The position numbers and the translations under genes were made by a program. A model generated the notes under the pieces. It was not told the DNA's origin. It saw only the letters and a list, made by a program, of their open reading frames with translations, and made no database searches. DNA of 64,000 bases. It comes from CBDFHC01 sp965247585. Its GTDB lineage: Bacteria > Chloroflexota > Dehalococcoidia > Lucifugimonadales > GCA-2712585. Shown here piece after piece: positions 49,811-58,307 of this stretch (its first letter is position 1; the number at the start of each line of letters is the position of its first letter). The stretch is from the NCBI GenBank assembly GCA_965247585.1, contig CBDFHC010000004.1, positions 558,001 through 622,000 of the forward strand. Direction: 5' to 3'.

Positions 49811-50752
49811 ATGCCACAGGTGAACACGGTGTTGGGGCCGGTGGACGCGTCTGAATTGGGGTTTATGCTGACGCACGAACATATCACCTGCTCCTCTGCG
49901 GGGGTGCTGGAAACGTACCCGGAGATGCTGGACAAGAAGGCGCTGATTGAGGTGGCGGTGGAGGACCTGTCGAAAGCCCGGGCCGCCGGGGTGGAGTCGT
50001 TCGTGGACATCACCACTATGGACCTGGGGCGGGACGTCAGGCTCCAAGCGGAGGTGTCGCGGCGCACCGGAGTGAAGATCATCTGCGCCACGGGGACGTG
50101 GCTGGACTCGCCGCGGAGCTTCTGGGACAAAACGCCGGACACCATTGCATCACTGTGGGCGCGGGAGATTGAGGAAGGGATTGAGGGCACGGGGATAAAA
50201 GCCGGGGTTATAAAGGTGGCCACCAATGAGACGATATCTGATGTTGAGGAGCTGATGCTGAGGGCGGCGGCGAAGACGCAGCAGCGCACCGGGGCGCCGG
50301 TGTCGACTCACACGCCGCCGCTGTCGCGGGTAGGTGCGGAGCAGCTTCGAATTTTGAAAGAGGAAGGCGCTGACCCCCGGCGGGTGTACATAGGCCACGT
50401 GAACAGCACGCTGGAGAAGGACTACCTGACGGGGATGATGGACCAAGGAGCATCGTTGGGGATGGACCACTTCTTTCCGGGCGGACCGCCGGGGACGCCG
50501 GACTGGGAGGAGCGTGCCCGAGTGATCAAGGAGCTGATGGCCGAGGGCTACGGTGACAGGTTGATGCTATCGCACGACTGGAACGTGGGGGCCACGTCGA
50601 CGCCGTGCTGGTACCTGTCCAGGGAAGACAATCCGGACGGCTGGACACTGATCAGCCGGAAGGTGCTGCCTCGGCTAAAGGAGTTGGGCGCCACGGAGGG
50701 GGATATCCAGCAGTTGATGGTGGACAACCCGCGGCGATTCTTCGGAGGGTAG
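49811..50752 (+). CDS. Phosphotriesterase-family metal hydrolase (lactonase-like)
   Basis: 313 residues; ATG 49811 follows GGGAGGT. Metal ligands follow the family order: His22 and His24 in FMLTHEHITCS, carboxylated Lys135 in GIKAGVIKVATNE, a His in GAPVSTHTPPL, a His in VYIGHVNST and an Asp in LMLSHDWNVG. The SSAGVLETYPEM opening and the absence of the bacterial PTE insert suggest a lactonase or another ester hydrolase (PLL-like) and not a true organophosphatase. The C-terminus has LMVDNPRRFF, shared by the family. It may belong to the same degradative repertoire as the genes at 31-40 kb. Confidence 0.9.
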   Translation: MPQVNTVLGPVDASELGFMLTHEHITCSSAGVLETYPEMLDKKALIEVAVEDLSKARAAGVESFVDITTMDLGRDVRLQAEVSRRTGVKIICATGTWLDSPRSFWDKTPDTIASLWAREIEEGIEGTGIKAGVIKVATNETISDVEELMLRAAAKTQQRTGAPVSTHTPPLSRVGAEQLRILKEEGADPRRVYIGHVNSTLEKDYLTGMMDQGASLGMDHFFPGGPPGTPDWEERARVIKELMAEGYGDRLMLSHDWNVGATSTPCWYLSREDNPDGWTLISRKVLPRLKELGATEGDIQQLMVDNPRRFFGG

Positions 50753-50796
50753 GGGGACACCGGCCGCGGTATCGCGGCGGGGCCGGAGGACGATAG

Positions 50797-52158
50797 TTGG
50801 GAACGATGGACCTGTTCGAGGAGCGGAGGCAGAGGCGAGAGCGGGAGCAAGCGCCGCTGGCGGCGCGGATGCGGCCGAGGAACTTCGACGAGTTCCTGGG
50901 GCAGGAGCACGTGGTTGGGCCAGGGAAGGTGCTGCGCCAGGCCATTGAGTCGGACAACACGCCCTCGCTGGTATTCTGGGGACCGCCGGGCAGCGGCAAG
51001 ACAACGCTGGCGAACCTGATTGCCAGCACCACCAGCAGCCACTTCGCACCGGTGAGCGCGGTGAGCTCCGGAGTGGCGGAGCTGCGGAAGGTGGTGGAGG
51101 CGGCCAAGGAGCGGCTGGCGCTGCACGGGCAGCGGACAATCCTGTTCATTGACGAGATCCATCGGTTCAACAAGGCGCAGCAGGACGTGATCCTGCCGCA
51201 CGTGGAGAACGGCACGGTGACGCTGATTGGGGCGACGACGGAGAACCCGTCGTTTGAGGTGATCGCGCCGCTGCTGTCCCGGAGCCGGGTATTTACGTTG
51301 GAGCAGCTCACGGCAGAGCAGATGGAAAGCATTGTCCGTCAGTCTTTGGAGGACTCGGAGCGAGGGTTGGGGGAGATGGGGGTGGCGCTGGAGGAGGCGG
51401 CGTTGGGGTTCCTGGTGAACATGTCCAACGGCGACGCGCGGGTGGCGCTGAACACGCTGGAGATGGCGGCGCAGGCCACGGCGGCGGACGAGGAGGGAAT
51501 CCGCCGGGTTTCGCTGGACACGGTGGAGCAGGCGCTGCAGCGCCGAGCGGTGCTATATGACAAGGGGGGAGACCAGCACTACGCCACGATCTCGGCGTTC
51601 ATTAAGTCGGTGAGAGGGTCGGACCCGGACGGGTCGCTCTACTGGCTGGGACGGATGATTGAGGCAGGGGAGGACCCGCTGTTTATTGCGCGTCGGCTGG
51701 TGATACTGGCGGCGGAGGACATTGGGCTGGCGGAACCCTCGGCGCTTTCGATGGCGGTGGCGGCGCAGCAGGCGGTTCACTTTGTGGGGATGCCGGAGGG
51801 AAGGATACCGCTGGCGGAGGCGACGGTGTACCTGGCCACGTGTCCCAAGAGCAATTCGGCGTACGCGGCGCTGAATAAGGTGATGGAGGACGTGAAGGCG
51901 ACGCAGCACGAGCCGGTGCCGCTGCACCTTCGGAACGCGACGACGGGCCTGATGCGGGACCTGGGCTACGGGAAGGAATACAAATACTCCCACAATTACG
52001 AGGGTCACTTTTCAGAGCAGGAGTACCTGCCGCCTTCGTTGAAGGGACGGCGGTATTACGAGCCGACGGATGAAGGGGCAGAGCGCGAAGCGGCGGAGCG
52101 GTGGCGGCGCTGGTGGAGGGAGCGGAGGGAAGGGCAAGAGGGTGGGAGGCCGGGGTAG
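50797..52158 (+). CDS. rarA: Replication-associated recombination AAA+ ATPase RarA (MgsA)
   Basis: 453 residues. Acts at stalled replication forks with SSB. N-terminal PLAARMRPRNFDEFLGQEH is the family hallmark; Walker A is WGPPGSGKTTLANLIA, Walker B is ILFIDEIHRFNKAQQD, sensor 1 is IGATTENPSFEV and sensor 2 lies near NGDARVALNTLE. The C-terminal tetramerisation part has AAEDIGLAEPSAL and LRNATTGLMRDLGYGKEY. The TTG at 50797 is seven bases after GGAGG; ATG 50806 is an alternative. It is 44 bases downstream of the lactonase-type gene. Confidence 0.95.
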   Translation: MGTMDLFEERRQRREREQAPLAARMRPRNFDEFLGQEHVVGPGKVLRQAIESDNTPSLVFWGPPGSGKTTLANLIASTTSSHFAPVSAVSSGVAELRKVVEAAKERLALHGQRTILFIDEIHRFNKAQQDVILPHVENGTVTLIGATTENPSFEVIAPLLSRSRVFTLEQLTAEQMESIVRQSLEDSERGLGEMGVALEEAALGFLVNMSNGDARVALNTLEMAAQATAADEEGIRRVSLDTVEQALQRRAVLYDKGGDQHYATISAFIKSVRGSDPDGSLYWLGRMIEAGEDPLFIARRLVILAAEDIGLAEPSALSMAVAAQQAVHFVGMPEGRIPLAEATVYLATCPKSNSAYAALNKVMEDVKATQHEPVPLHLRNATTGLMRDLGYGKEYKYSHNYEGHFSEQEYLPPSLKGRRYYEPTDEGAEREAAERWRRWWRERREGQEGGRPG

Positions 52159-52176
52159 GGGATGGCGGGGCGCGGC

Positions 52177-53115
52177 CTAGGGGCCGGCTTCCAGGGCTGG
52201 AAGGAGGGATGTGATGGTGACCTCTGAGATGGCAAAGCCGTAGCGTTGTAATTCGGGCTGGGCTACACCGGTGAGCGGCAGGGTGTTGATTCCCAGCAGC
52301 GCACCGTCACGGGAAAGCAGCGGCCCGCCGGTACCGCCCGGTGAAATTGACGCGTCAGTCTGGATGAGCCAGCGGCCCTCTTCCGGTTGGAAGCGGATGG
52401 CGGAGACGATTCCACGGGATACGACGGGCCCTGCCTGGGCGTCCTCCGAGTAGCCGATGGCGATAACGCCAGCGCCGGGCTGGAGGGTCAGGGCGTCGCC
52501 CAGGTGTACGGAGTTAAAGCCAGGGTCGCAGCAGATGCGGAGCACGGCCACATCTCGCTGGCGGTCGGTCCCCAGCAGTTCGGCGGCGTATTCCTGGGCG
52601 CCGTTTGCCACAACGGTGATGCCCGTTGCGTCCCGGAGCGGCAGCTCGTTGGTGAGCAGCAAGGCACTGCCGTTGGAAGGGTTAACCCGGTAAATAACGG
52701 CGGAGGCCAGGACGTCGGCGTCCGTCGTTTCGACCTGGAGGCGGACGACGGCAGGTGTGACTCGGCGGACGACGGTCTGAAGTGTAGGGGTGGGAGTGGG
52801 CGTAGGCGCCGGGGTGGGAGTAGGGGTGGAAGTGGGCGCCGGGGTTGCCGTTGGAGTTGCGGTTGGCGTTCGCGTGGCAGTGGGCCGCGGTGTGGCGGTG
52901 GGCGTGGGCATGGCGGCGATGGTGGCCAAGACCTGTTCGGCAACCTGGGAGACGACGTCAGTGGTGGGGCTGAGGGTCCCCGGGGGAAAGGCGGTGGAGA
53001 GGACGGACCTGACGATGGCGGGCACGTCAGGGGTGGAGGCGGGCTGGGGGGTGGAGGATGCGCCGCCACAGGAGACGAGAAAGAGAAGGGCCACGGCGGG
53101 CACGAAGAGTTTCAT
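52177..53115 (-). CDS. Trypsin-fold lipoprotein lacking catalytic His and Ser (pseudoprotease)
   Basis: 312 residues. The lipoprotein signal ends at Cys16 (FLVSC). A conserved helix (VAEQVLATIAAM) and a Thr-Pro-rich linker (70-111) precede a chymotrypsin-fold domain close to that of the upstream gene. The catalytic positions have changed: paralogue LTNYHVI is LTNELPL here (His to Leu158), Asp188 is kept in RDVAVLRICC, and paralogue NPGNSGG is SPGGTGG (Ser to Thr262). The protein is therefore expected to be inactive as a serine protease. It is 16 bases downstream of the active paralogue on the same strand, so a regulatory or substrate-binding role is plausible. Confidence 0.85.
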   Translation of the reverse strand: MKLFVPAVALLFLVSCGGASSTPQPASTPDVPAIVRSVLSTAFPPGTLSPTTDVVSQVAEQVLATIAAMPTPTATPRPTATRTPTATPTATPAPTSTPTPTPAPTPTPTPTLQTVVRRVTPAVVRLQVETTDADVLASAVIYRVNPSNGSALLLTNELPLRDATGITVVANGAQEYAAELLGTDRQRDVAVLRICCDPGFNSVHLGDALTLQPGAGVIAIGYSEDAQAGPVVSRGIVSAIRFQPEEGRWLIQTDASISPGGTGGPLLSRDGALLGINTLPLTGVAQPELQRYGFAISEVTITSLLPALEAGP

Positions 53116-53131
53116 AAATCGAGTATACCGG

Positions 53132-55309
53132 CTAGGGAGGGGTCTTGACGGCCACCCTCAGGAAGATGTCATCGGCCAGGGATTTGATGTTGGCCCAGTT
53201 GTCCTGGAAGTCGTCCACGAAGACCCAAAGGGCGTTGTCGCCGATGAGGGTGATGAGGACAGCGCCACGGAGGGTGACCCCCAGTTCCGCGTCTGGAAGC
53301 GAGTAGTCGATGCGGAAGCTCTGGATGGGGCGGCGAGGGAAGACGAGGTTTTTGGAGATGACCCGGGCGCCGCCGACGTTATGGTCAATGCCATAGAACA
53401 GAACGCTGTCGTAGCCGTCACGAGGCAGCACCTGAACGTAGACCCGCGGGACATCGACCGGCGAATCGTCTACCCAGTAGTCGTAACCTTCCAGGGCCGT
53501 AGTGGCCCAATCTATTGGGTGGCCCAGGGAGTAGGCCAGGGTGGAATCTGTATACGCAGCGGGCTGGAAAGAGTCCATGGTCTGCTCCAGGGCGGCCTTA
53601 ACGGCGGCGTATTGCTCCTCTTGCCAGACGGTGAGGGGGGCATCGGCGTCCACCTGCACCAGGTAACGGCCGAGGAGATACCAATGGGTAACGCCCTGAA
53701 AGTCGTCATTGTGGCGCCGGTATTGGACGACGAATTCGTAGGCGTCGACGGGATGGGTCTGGCGGATGGTCCGCTTGGAGAGGATGCGAAAGTTGGCGAT
53801 GGCCCCGGAGGGGGCGGGCTGAAATCTGGCGACGTAGCTTTCCAAGGTGGGATAGGCATCCAGGTCCAGCTCATCGACGGTGACCCAGAGGGTGGCGCCG
53901 GAGCGAAGGTCCCAGACCACCACGGCATCGTCGTTGCTGAGGTCCTGCCGCCAGGTGACGGGCATTTCAATTGTGTACCAGTGTTTGCCGCTAACGTAGA
54001 GGCCGTTAGAGGAACCGGGTGGAACGGCCGATTCCGGCGCGGCGGAGGAGGCGCCCGCCTTGAGGTTGGGCAGGACCTGGCTGATGGTCCTCTCTGATAT
54101 GGCAAAGCCGATGCCTTCGACGGGGATCCCGTCATTTGTCTCGATCACCTTGAATGTGTTAATGCCCAGGATTTCGCCGGAGAGGGAGAGGAGGGGGCCG
54201 CCGCTGTTCCCGGGATTGATGGAGGCATCAGTCTGGAGCACCCAACTGTTGAACTCGTCGTCGAAGTTCTTGGCGGACACGATGCCCTTGGTAACGGAGG
54301 CGATGGACGCGCCGAGGGGGTAACCCATGGCGACGACTTCGCTGCCGGGAGTAACGGAGTCATCACTGGCGAAGGTCAGGCTAGGGAAGGAGGAGTTGCA
54401 GCATATCTTGACGACGGCCAGGTCCCGAGCAGTGTCGATGCCCTGGACGGTGCCCCGAAAGTTGAGGGAGTCGTTGAAGAAGATGGTGGGCGTAGAGTCC
54501 CCCTGAATAACGTGGTAGTTGGTCAGGATGTAGGCGCTATTGTCGGAGCGATCGAGCTCAAAGATCACGCCGGAACCGGTGCCGAAGCCGGTCTGAATTT
54601 TTACCACGGAGGAGCGGACCCGCTCTATGACCGCAGAGAGGGTGGGTGAAGGTGTGGGCGGCGCTTCGGTAGGGAGCGGCGTGGGAGTGGATGTGGGGGC
54701 AAGGACAGGAGAAGGCGTAGGGGTGGGCAGCGGTGCCGGGGCCGGCGTAGGGGTGGGCAGCGGTGCCGGGGCCGACGTAGGAGTGGGGGTAGCCATGGCG
54801 GCGATGGCGGCGAGCACCTCTTCTACTATGGCGGGAATGATGTTGGGTGTTGGGGTTGGACTGGGTGTGGGGTTAAGCCGCGGGAGCGGGGTGGGAGTGG
54901 GCGTTGGCAGGACCGCCCGAGCGGAGCGGGGTGCGGGGTCAGCGCGCACCTGGAACACTCGACCGGCAACGGTCTCCAGGATTACGGAGCTGCCGCAAGG
55001 GACGACGATCTGTTCGGCTTCCTCCTCCACGCGGGTTGGAGCAATGGCGTCGCCGTCGTATTCGGGCAGTGCGAGTACGTCTATTAGCCGGCCGTCGGAG
55101 GTCCGCAGGCCCACGGAGGCGCCGCAGGGAACGGAGATGGTGTCTTGGAGTTGACCGTCCGGGATTGATGCCGAAGAGGGGGTGGGAAGGGCGGTGCGGA
55201 GCGCGGCGTCAATGGTGGGCAGGAAGTCCGGCGTGGGTTTTTCCAGGGGGCGGCAGGCGGCAAGGAGGAGCGCCGCCAGGAGGAGGATGACGAGGAGGAG
55301 CGGTTTCAC
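53132..55309 (-). CDS. HtrA/trypsin-like serine protease lipoprotein with large C-terminal domain
   Basis: 725 residues. The lipobox is LLAAC (Cys19). Residues 55-125 form a duplicated small domain, with VPCGASVGLRTSDGRLIDVL and VPCGSSVILETVAGRVFQVR. Next are the VEEVLAAIAAM helix, a Thr-Pro linker (172-223) and the protease domain: His266 in ILTNYHVIQG, Asp296 in ARDLAVVKICC and Ser369 in NPGNSGGPLL. There is no PDZ domain; instead about 310 residues of beta-rich sequence follow (HWYTIEMPVTWRQD..., LVFPRRPIQSFRIDYSL). A 30-base tandem duplication (54721-54780) encodes part of the linker. Likely a surface-anchored protease. Confidence 0.9.
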   Translation of the reverse strand: MKPLLLVILLLAALLLAACRPLEKPTPDFLPTIDAALRTALPTPSSASIPDGQLQDTISVPCGASVGLRTSDGRLIDVLALPEYDGDAIAPTRVEEEAEQIVVPCGSSVILETVAGRVFQVRADPAPRSARAVLPTPTPTPLPRLNPTPSPTPTPNIIPAIVEEVLAAIAAMATPTPTSAPAPLPTPTPAPAPLPTPTPSPVLAPTSTPTPLPTEAPPTPSPTLSAVIERVRSSVVKIQTGFGTGSGVIFELDRSDNSAYILTNYHVIQGDSTPTIFFNDSLNFRGTVQGIDTARDLAVVKICCNSSFPSLTFASDDSVTPGSEVVAMGYPLGASIASVTKGIVSAKNFDDEFNSWVLQTDASINPGNSGGPLLSLSGEILGINTFKVIETNDGIPVEGIGFAISERTISQVLPNLKAGASSAAPESAVPPGSSNGLYVSGKHWYTIEMPVTWRQDLSNDDAVVVWDLRSGATLWVTVDELDLDAYPTLESYVARFQPAPSGAIANFRILSKRTIRQTHPVDAYEFVVQYRRHNDDFQGVTHWYLLGRYLVQVDADAPLTVWQEEQYAAVKAALEQTMDSFQPAAYTDSTLAYSLGHPIDWATTALEGYDYWVDDSPVDVPRVYVQVLPRDGYDSVLFYGIDHNVGGARVISKNLVFPRRPIQSFRIDYSLPDAELGVTLRGAVLITLIGDNALWVFVDDFQDNWANIKSLADDIFLRVAVKTPP

Positions 55310-55559
55310 CGGGCGTAAGAACGCCGGACCAAGTTATGTGGTGCATATGTTGTGGGTGGCAAAGAGCTGCTCATCTGATTCATTGTAATGGATTCATGAA
55401 GGCAGTTTGTTTCGGAATTTCCCCGAACACGGTTCCATCGCAATTCGTGCTGATTCGCCGGAATGGCGTCTCCCCGTCTATTACGGCTTTTGGAGAGGGG
55501 CAGTTCTTTTTTTGAGGCGATCAGTCATGGAGATGGGCAAAGATACCACCGAGTACTGC

Positions 55560-55738
55560 AATTCGCAGGCTGGTGGTGCCCACCCGCCCAGGAAGGTTTT
55601 TAAAAGTTATTCTGAGGGACACCATCAGAGCTTGTGAGTAAATTAAGCTGGAACAGCGATAGTGGGCGCCAGGGTTGGATCTGCTCTCCCACCACACCCA
55701 GATTCTTCGATCTTCACGGGCGGACTCAGAATGACATG
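55560..55738. repeat. Composite repeat: module C (5' part) fused to module A, copy 3
   Basis: CAGGCTGGTGGTGCCCACCC and GGAAGGTTTTTAAAAGTTAT lead to a hairpin 1 with one mismatch (55612-55628), which runs directly into CAGAGCTTGTGAGTAAATTA and then AGGGTTGGATCTGCTCTCCC ... ATGACATGAC. The junction shows how modules combine. Confidence 0.8.
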
Positions 55739-55795
55739 ACTCATTCAGGCGCACGGCGTGCGACAAGAGGAAGCTGAAAACGCCGAAGAGGTCAA

Positions 55796-55856
55796 AAACT
55801 CACAAGCTCTCAGACCCCCGGCAGGGAACCCAGGTTCCCTCCATCTTCCTGTGCTG
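55796..55856. repeat. Repeat module C, 3' part
   Basis: AGCTCTCAGACCCCCGGCAG then GGAACCCAGGTTCC and CATCTTCCTGTG. It resembles hairpin 2 of copy 1 with the stem shortened. The 55310-55863 gap otherwise has no gene. Confidence 0.65.
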
Positions 55857-55863
55857 TTGAGGT

Positions 55864-56916
55864 TTAGCGGGAGGATTTCATCTGGCCGACCACGGCGGAG
55901 ACGGCGGAGAGGACGGTATCAACATCTGCGGGGGTGATGTGGTGGTGGGTGACCATTCGGATGCGGCCGTAGGTCTGGTTGACCTTGACGCCTTCGGCGG
56001 CCAGACGCTGGACGAAGTCTGAGGCGCTACCCACGGATGGATCGATTTCAAAGAATATGATGTTGGTTTGAACGACGGATGGGTCATGTATGACGCCAGG
56101 GGTTTGGGCCAGACCCTGGGAGATTTGGCGGGCGTTGGAGTGGTCTTCGGCGAGGCGGTCTACCATGGACTCCAGGGAGACGATGCCAGCGGCGGCGATG
56201 ATGCCGGCCTGCCGCATACCGCCACCCACCATCTTGCGCCAGCGGCGGGCCTCGTCAATGAATTCACGGCTGCCGCAAAGAACTGAGCCCACGGGGGCGC
56301 CGAGGCCCTTGGAGAGGCAGAAGGTGACATCATCAACGTCTTTGACCAACTCCCGAACGGGGGTCTCCAGGTAGACGGAGGCGTTGAAGATGCGGGCGCC
56401 GTCCAGGTGGACGGGGATGCCGTGGGCGTGGGCCACGTCACAAACGGCCTTGGTGTCGTCAACGGTGAGGACGCCGCCGTTGCAACGGTTCTGGGTGTTC
56501 TCCAGGCAGACCAGGGCGGTGGGGGGGTAGTGGGAGTTGCCCTTTGGGCGGATGGCGTGCTCCACGTCGGCTGGGTCCAGGGCGCCGCCGGGCCGGTTGG
56601 GAACGAGTTGGGTCTGGATGCCACCCAAGGCGGAGACGCCGGCGGACTCGTTCCAGAAGATGTGGGCGTTATCGCCCATGACGATCTCGTCACCGTTGCG
56701 GCAGTTGGCCAAGACGCCGATGAGGTTGCCCTGGGTGCCGCTGGCGACCAGCATGGCGGCCTCTTTGCCCAGGGTTTCGGCGGCCAGGGCCTCCAGCCGG
56801 TTGACGGTGGGGTCCTCGCCCAGGACGTCGTCGCCAAGCTCAGCTTCGTACATGGCTTTGCGCATGGCTTCGGTGGGTAGGGTGACGGTGTCGCTGCGAA
56901 GGTCTAAGGCTGGCAT
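55864..56916 (-). CDS. ltaE: Low-specificity L-threonine aldolase
   Basis: 350 residues from ATG 56916 (GGAGG upstream). Cleaves L-threonine or L-allo-threonine to glycine and acetaldehyde with PLP. The start LDLRSDTVTLPTEAMRKAM is diagnostic. ELGDDVLGEDPTVNRLE, GDNAHIFWNESAGVSALGG with His85, and TFCLSKGLGAPVGSVLCG with the PLP Lys203 are all present, plus RRWRKMVGGGMRQAG. It is a fold-type I enzyme unrelated to the DSD1-type aldolase at 20732. It diverges from the hydrolase gene at 57003, with 86 bases between starts. Confidence 0.95.
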   Translation of the reverse strand: MPALDLRSDTVTLPTEAMRKAMYEAELGDDVLGEDPTVNRLEALAAETLGKEAAMLVASGTQGNLIGVLANCRNGDEIVMGDNAHIFWNESAGVSALGGIQTQLVPNRPGGALDPADVEHAIRPKGNSHYPPTALVCLENTQNRCNGGVLTVDDTKAVCDVAHAHGIPVHLDGARIFNASVYLETPVRELVKDVDDVTFCLSKGLGAPVGSVLCGSREFIDEARRWRKMVGGGMRQAGIIAAAGIVSLESMVDRLAEDHSNARQISQGLAQTPGVIHDPSVVQTNIIFFEIDPSVGSASDFVQRLAAEGVKVNQTYGRIRMVTHHHITPADVDTVLSAVSAVVGQMKSSR

Positions 56917-57002
56917 AGGGACCCCTCCAGGCGTGAAGTAGGGCGATATTCTAGCAGTCCGCCTTGTCAAAGGCCAAGGCACGACCATAAGATGAGAGTG
57001 AG

Positions 57003-57653
57003 ATGGAGTATCCGCGCCATGCATCGGTTTCAATTCGGAGCGGGAAGTTGGACCTGGAGGGGATGGTGACCGCGCCGATGGATGCCCCCAGCCGAAGCGC
57101 CGCGGTGGTGGTGTGCCACCCGCACCCGCAGTACGGCGGTGATATGAATAATGGCGTGGTAGCGGCAATTTGCGGCGCCTTGGAGCAAGAGGGAATCGTT
57201 TCGCTGCGGTTTAACTTTAGAGGAGTGGGCGCGAGCGAAGGGGCCTACGACGAGGGAAAGGGCGAGGTGGACGACCTTAAGGCGGCCCTAGGTTTCCTGG
57301 GCAACTGGCCGGGAGTGGACAAGGGGCGGGTGGGGGTGGCGGGCTACTCCTTCGGAGCGATGGTGACGCTGGCCGGGGCGAAGGGGCTGAAGGGGGCGAA
57401 GGCGCTGGCGCTGGTATCGCCGCCGGGACATGCGCTGGAGGGCCAGGTGAAGCCCCGGAGCGGGGTGCCGCTGCTGTTTGTGGTTGGGTCTGAGGACGCC
57501 ACGGTGAGGGCGCAGACGCTGGAGGAACGGATGAGCAACGTGGCGGGCGAGGCACGGCTGGAGGTGGTGCCGGGGGCGAATCATTTCTGGCGCGGGCAGG
57601 AAACGGAGGCGGCGGAATTGGTCGCCCGGTTCTTCGGAGAGGCGCTGAGCTAG
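57003..57653 (+). CDS. Alpha/beta hydrolase (dienelactone-hydrolase-like)
   Basis: 216 residues. The phrase VVVCHPHPQYGGDMNNGVVA marks the small-hydrolase group with an N-terminal H-P-H-P; VSLRFNFRGVGASEGAYDEG follows. The nucleophile elbow is VAGYSFGAMVTLAGA (Ser), the acid LFVVGSEDATV (Asp) and the base PGANHFWRGQE (His), so the triad is complete. Related proteins are annotated as dienelactone hydrolase or CocE/NonD-type esterases. It is four bases upstream of lspA and may be co-transcribed with lspA-rluD-gltX, although no functional link is evident. Confidence 0.9.
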   Translation: MEYPRHASVSIRSGKLDLEGMVTAPMDAPSRSAAVVVCHPHPQYGGDMNNGVVAAICGALEQEGIVSLRFNFRGVGASEGAYDEGKGEVDDLKAALGFLGNWPGVDKGRVGVAGYSFGAMVTLAGAKGLKGAKALALVSPPGHALEGQVKPRSGVPLLFVVGSEDATVRAQTLEERMSNVAGEARLEVVPGANHFWRGQETEAAELVARFFGEALS

Positions 57654-57662
57654 GGCGTGGCG

Positions 57663-58307
57663 ATGGAGCAGCAAACGAAAGGCGCGGGCGCGTTGCCCTG
57701 GTTCCTGGACTGGGCGCTGGTACCGATAATCGGCATCGTGTACCTGCTGGACCAGATGACGAAGTACTGGGTGGAGTCTTCGCTCTGTCCATTCCGCACT
57801 TTCCCCGACGAAGGGCCATTCAGGCTGATCTGCTCCTACAACACGGGGTCCGCCTTCGGGCTGTTCCCGGACCAGACGATCATGCTGATCCTGGCGTCGT
57901 TCATCGGGATTGGGGTGCTGTTATGGCTGTACTGGAACCACCCAGTGCCGGGACCCTGGCTTCGGATAAGCCTGGGGCTGCAACTGGGCGGGGCGATTGG
58001 AAACCTGACGGACCGGTTGCGGTTTGGGCAGGTGACGGACTTTATACAATTGGGTTTCTGGCCGGTGTTCAACGTGGCGGACTCCAGCATTGTGATAGGG
58101 GTGATAATCCTGATAGCGGTGTTCATGTTCCCCGGCAGGCTGGGGGGAGGAGAGAAAAAGGAGACGGCGGCGGTAGGGATAGCAAGGGAGGACCTGCCAG
58201 GAGAGATGGCGGGCGAGGGCGTGCAGGTGATACCGCCACCGGCAACGGTGCTGCCAACGGAGGGGGGCGATGACTTTGAAGGGCCGCCGGAGAGGGATGG
58301 AAGCTAG
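57663..58307 (+). CDS. lspA: Lipoprotein signal peptidase (signal peptidase II)
   Basis: 214 residues, about 40-50 longer than E. coli LspA because of a Gly/Glu/Pro-rich cytoplasmic tail. Four membrane spans are visible. Conserved boxes are DQMTKYWVE, CSYNTGSAFGLFPDQ, GAIGNLTDRLRFGQVTDFI and PVFNVADSSIVIGV; Asp126 and Asp140 correspond to the catalytic aspartates. It processes lipoproteins such as those at 15781, 52177 and 53132. ATG 57663 is used; GTG 57657 is possible. Its 3' end overlaps rluD by 38 bases, implying coupled translation. Confidence 0.95.
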   Translation: MEQQTKGAGALPWFLDWALVPIIGIVYLLDQMTKYWVESSLCPFRTFPDEGPFRLICSYNTGSAFGLFPDQTIMLILASFIGIGVLLWLYWNHPVPGPWLRISLGLQLGGAIGNLTDRLRFGQVTDFIQLGFWPVFNVADSSIVIGVIILIAVFMFPGRLGGGEKKETAAVGIAREDLPGEMAGEGVQVIPPPATVLPTEGGDDFEGPPERDGS

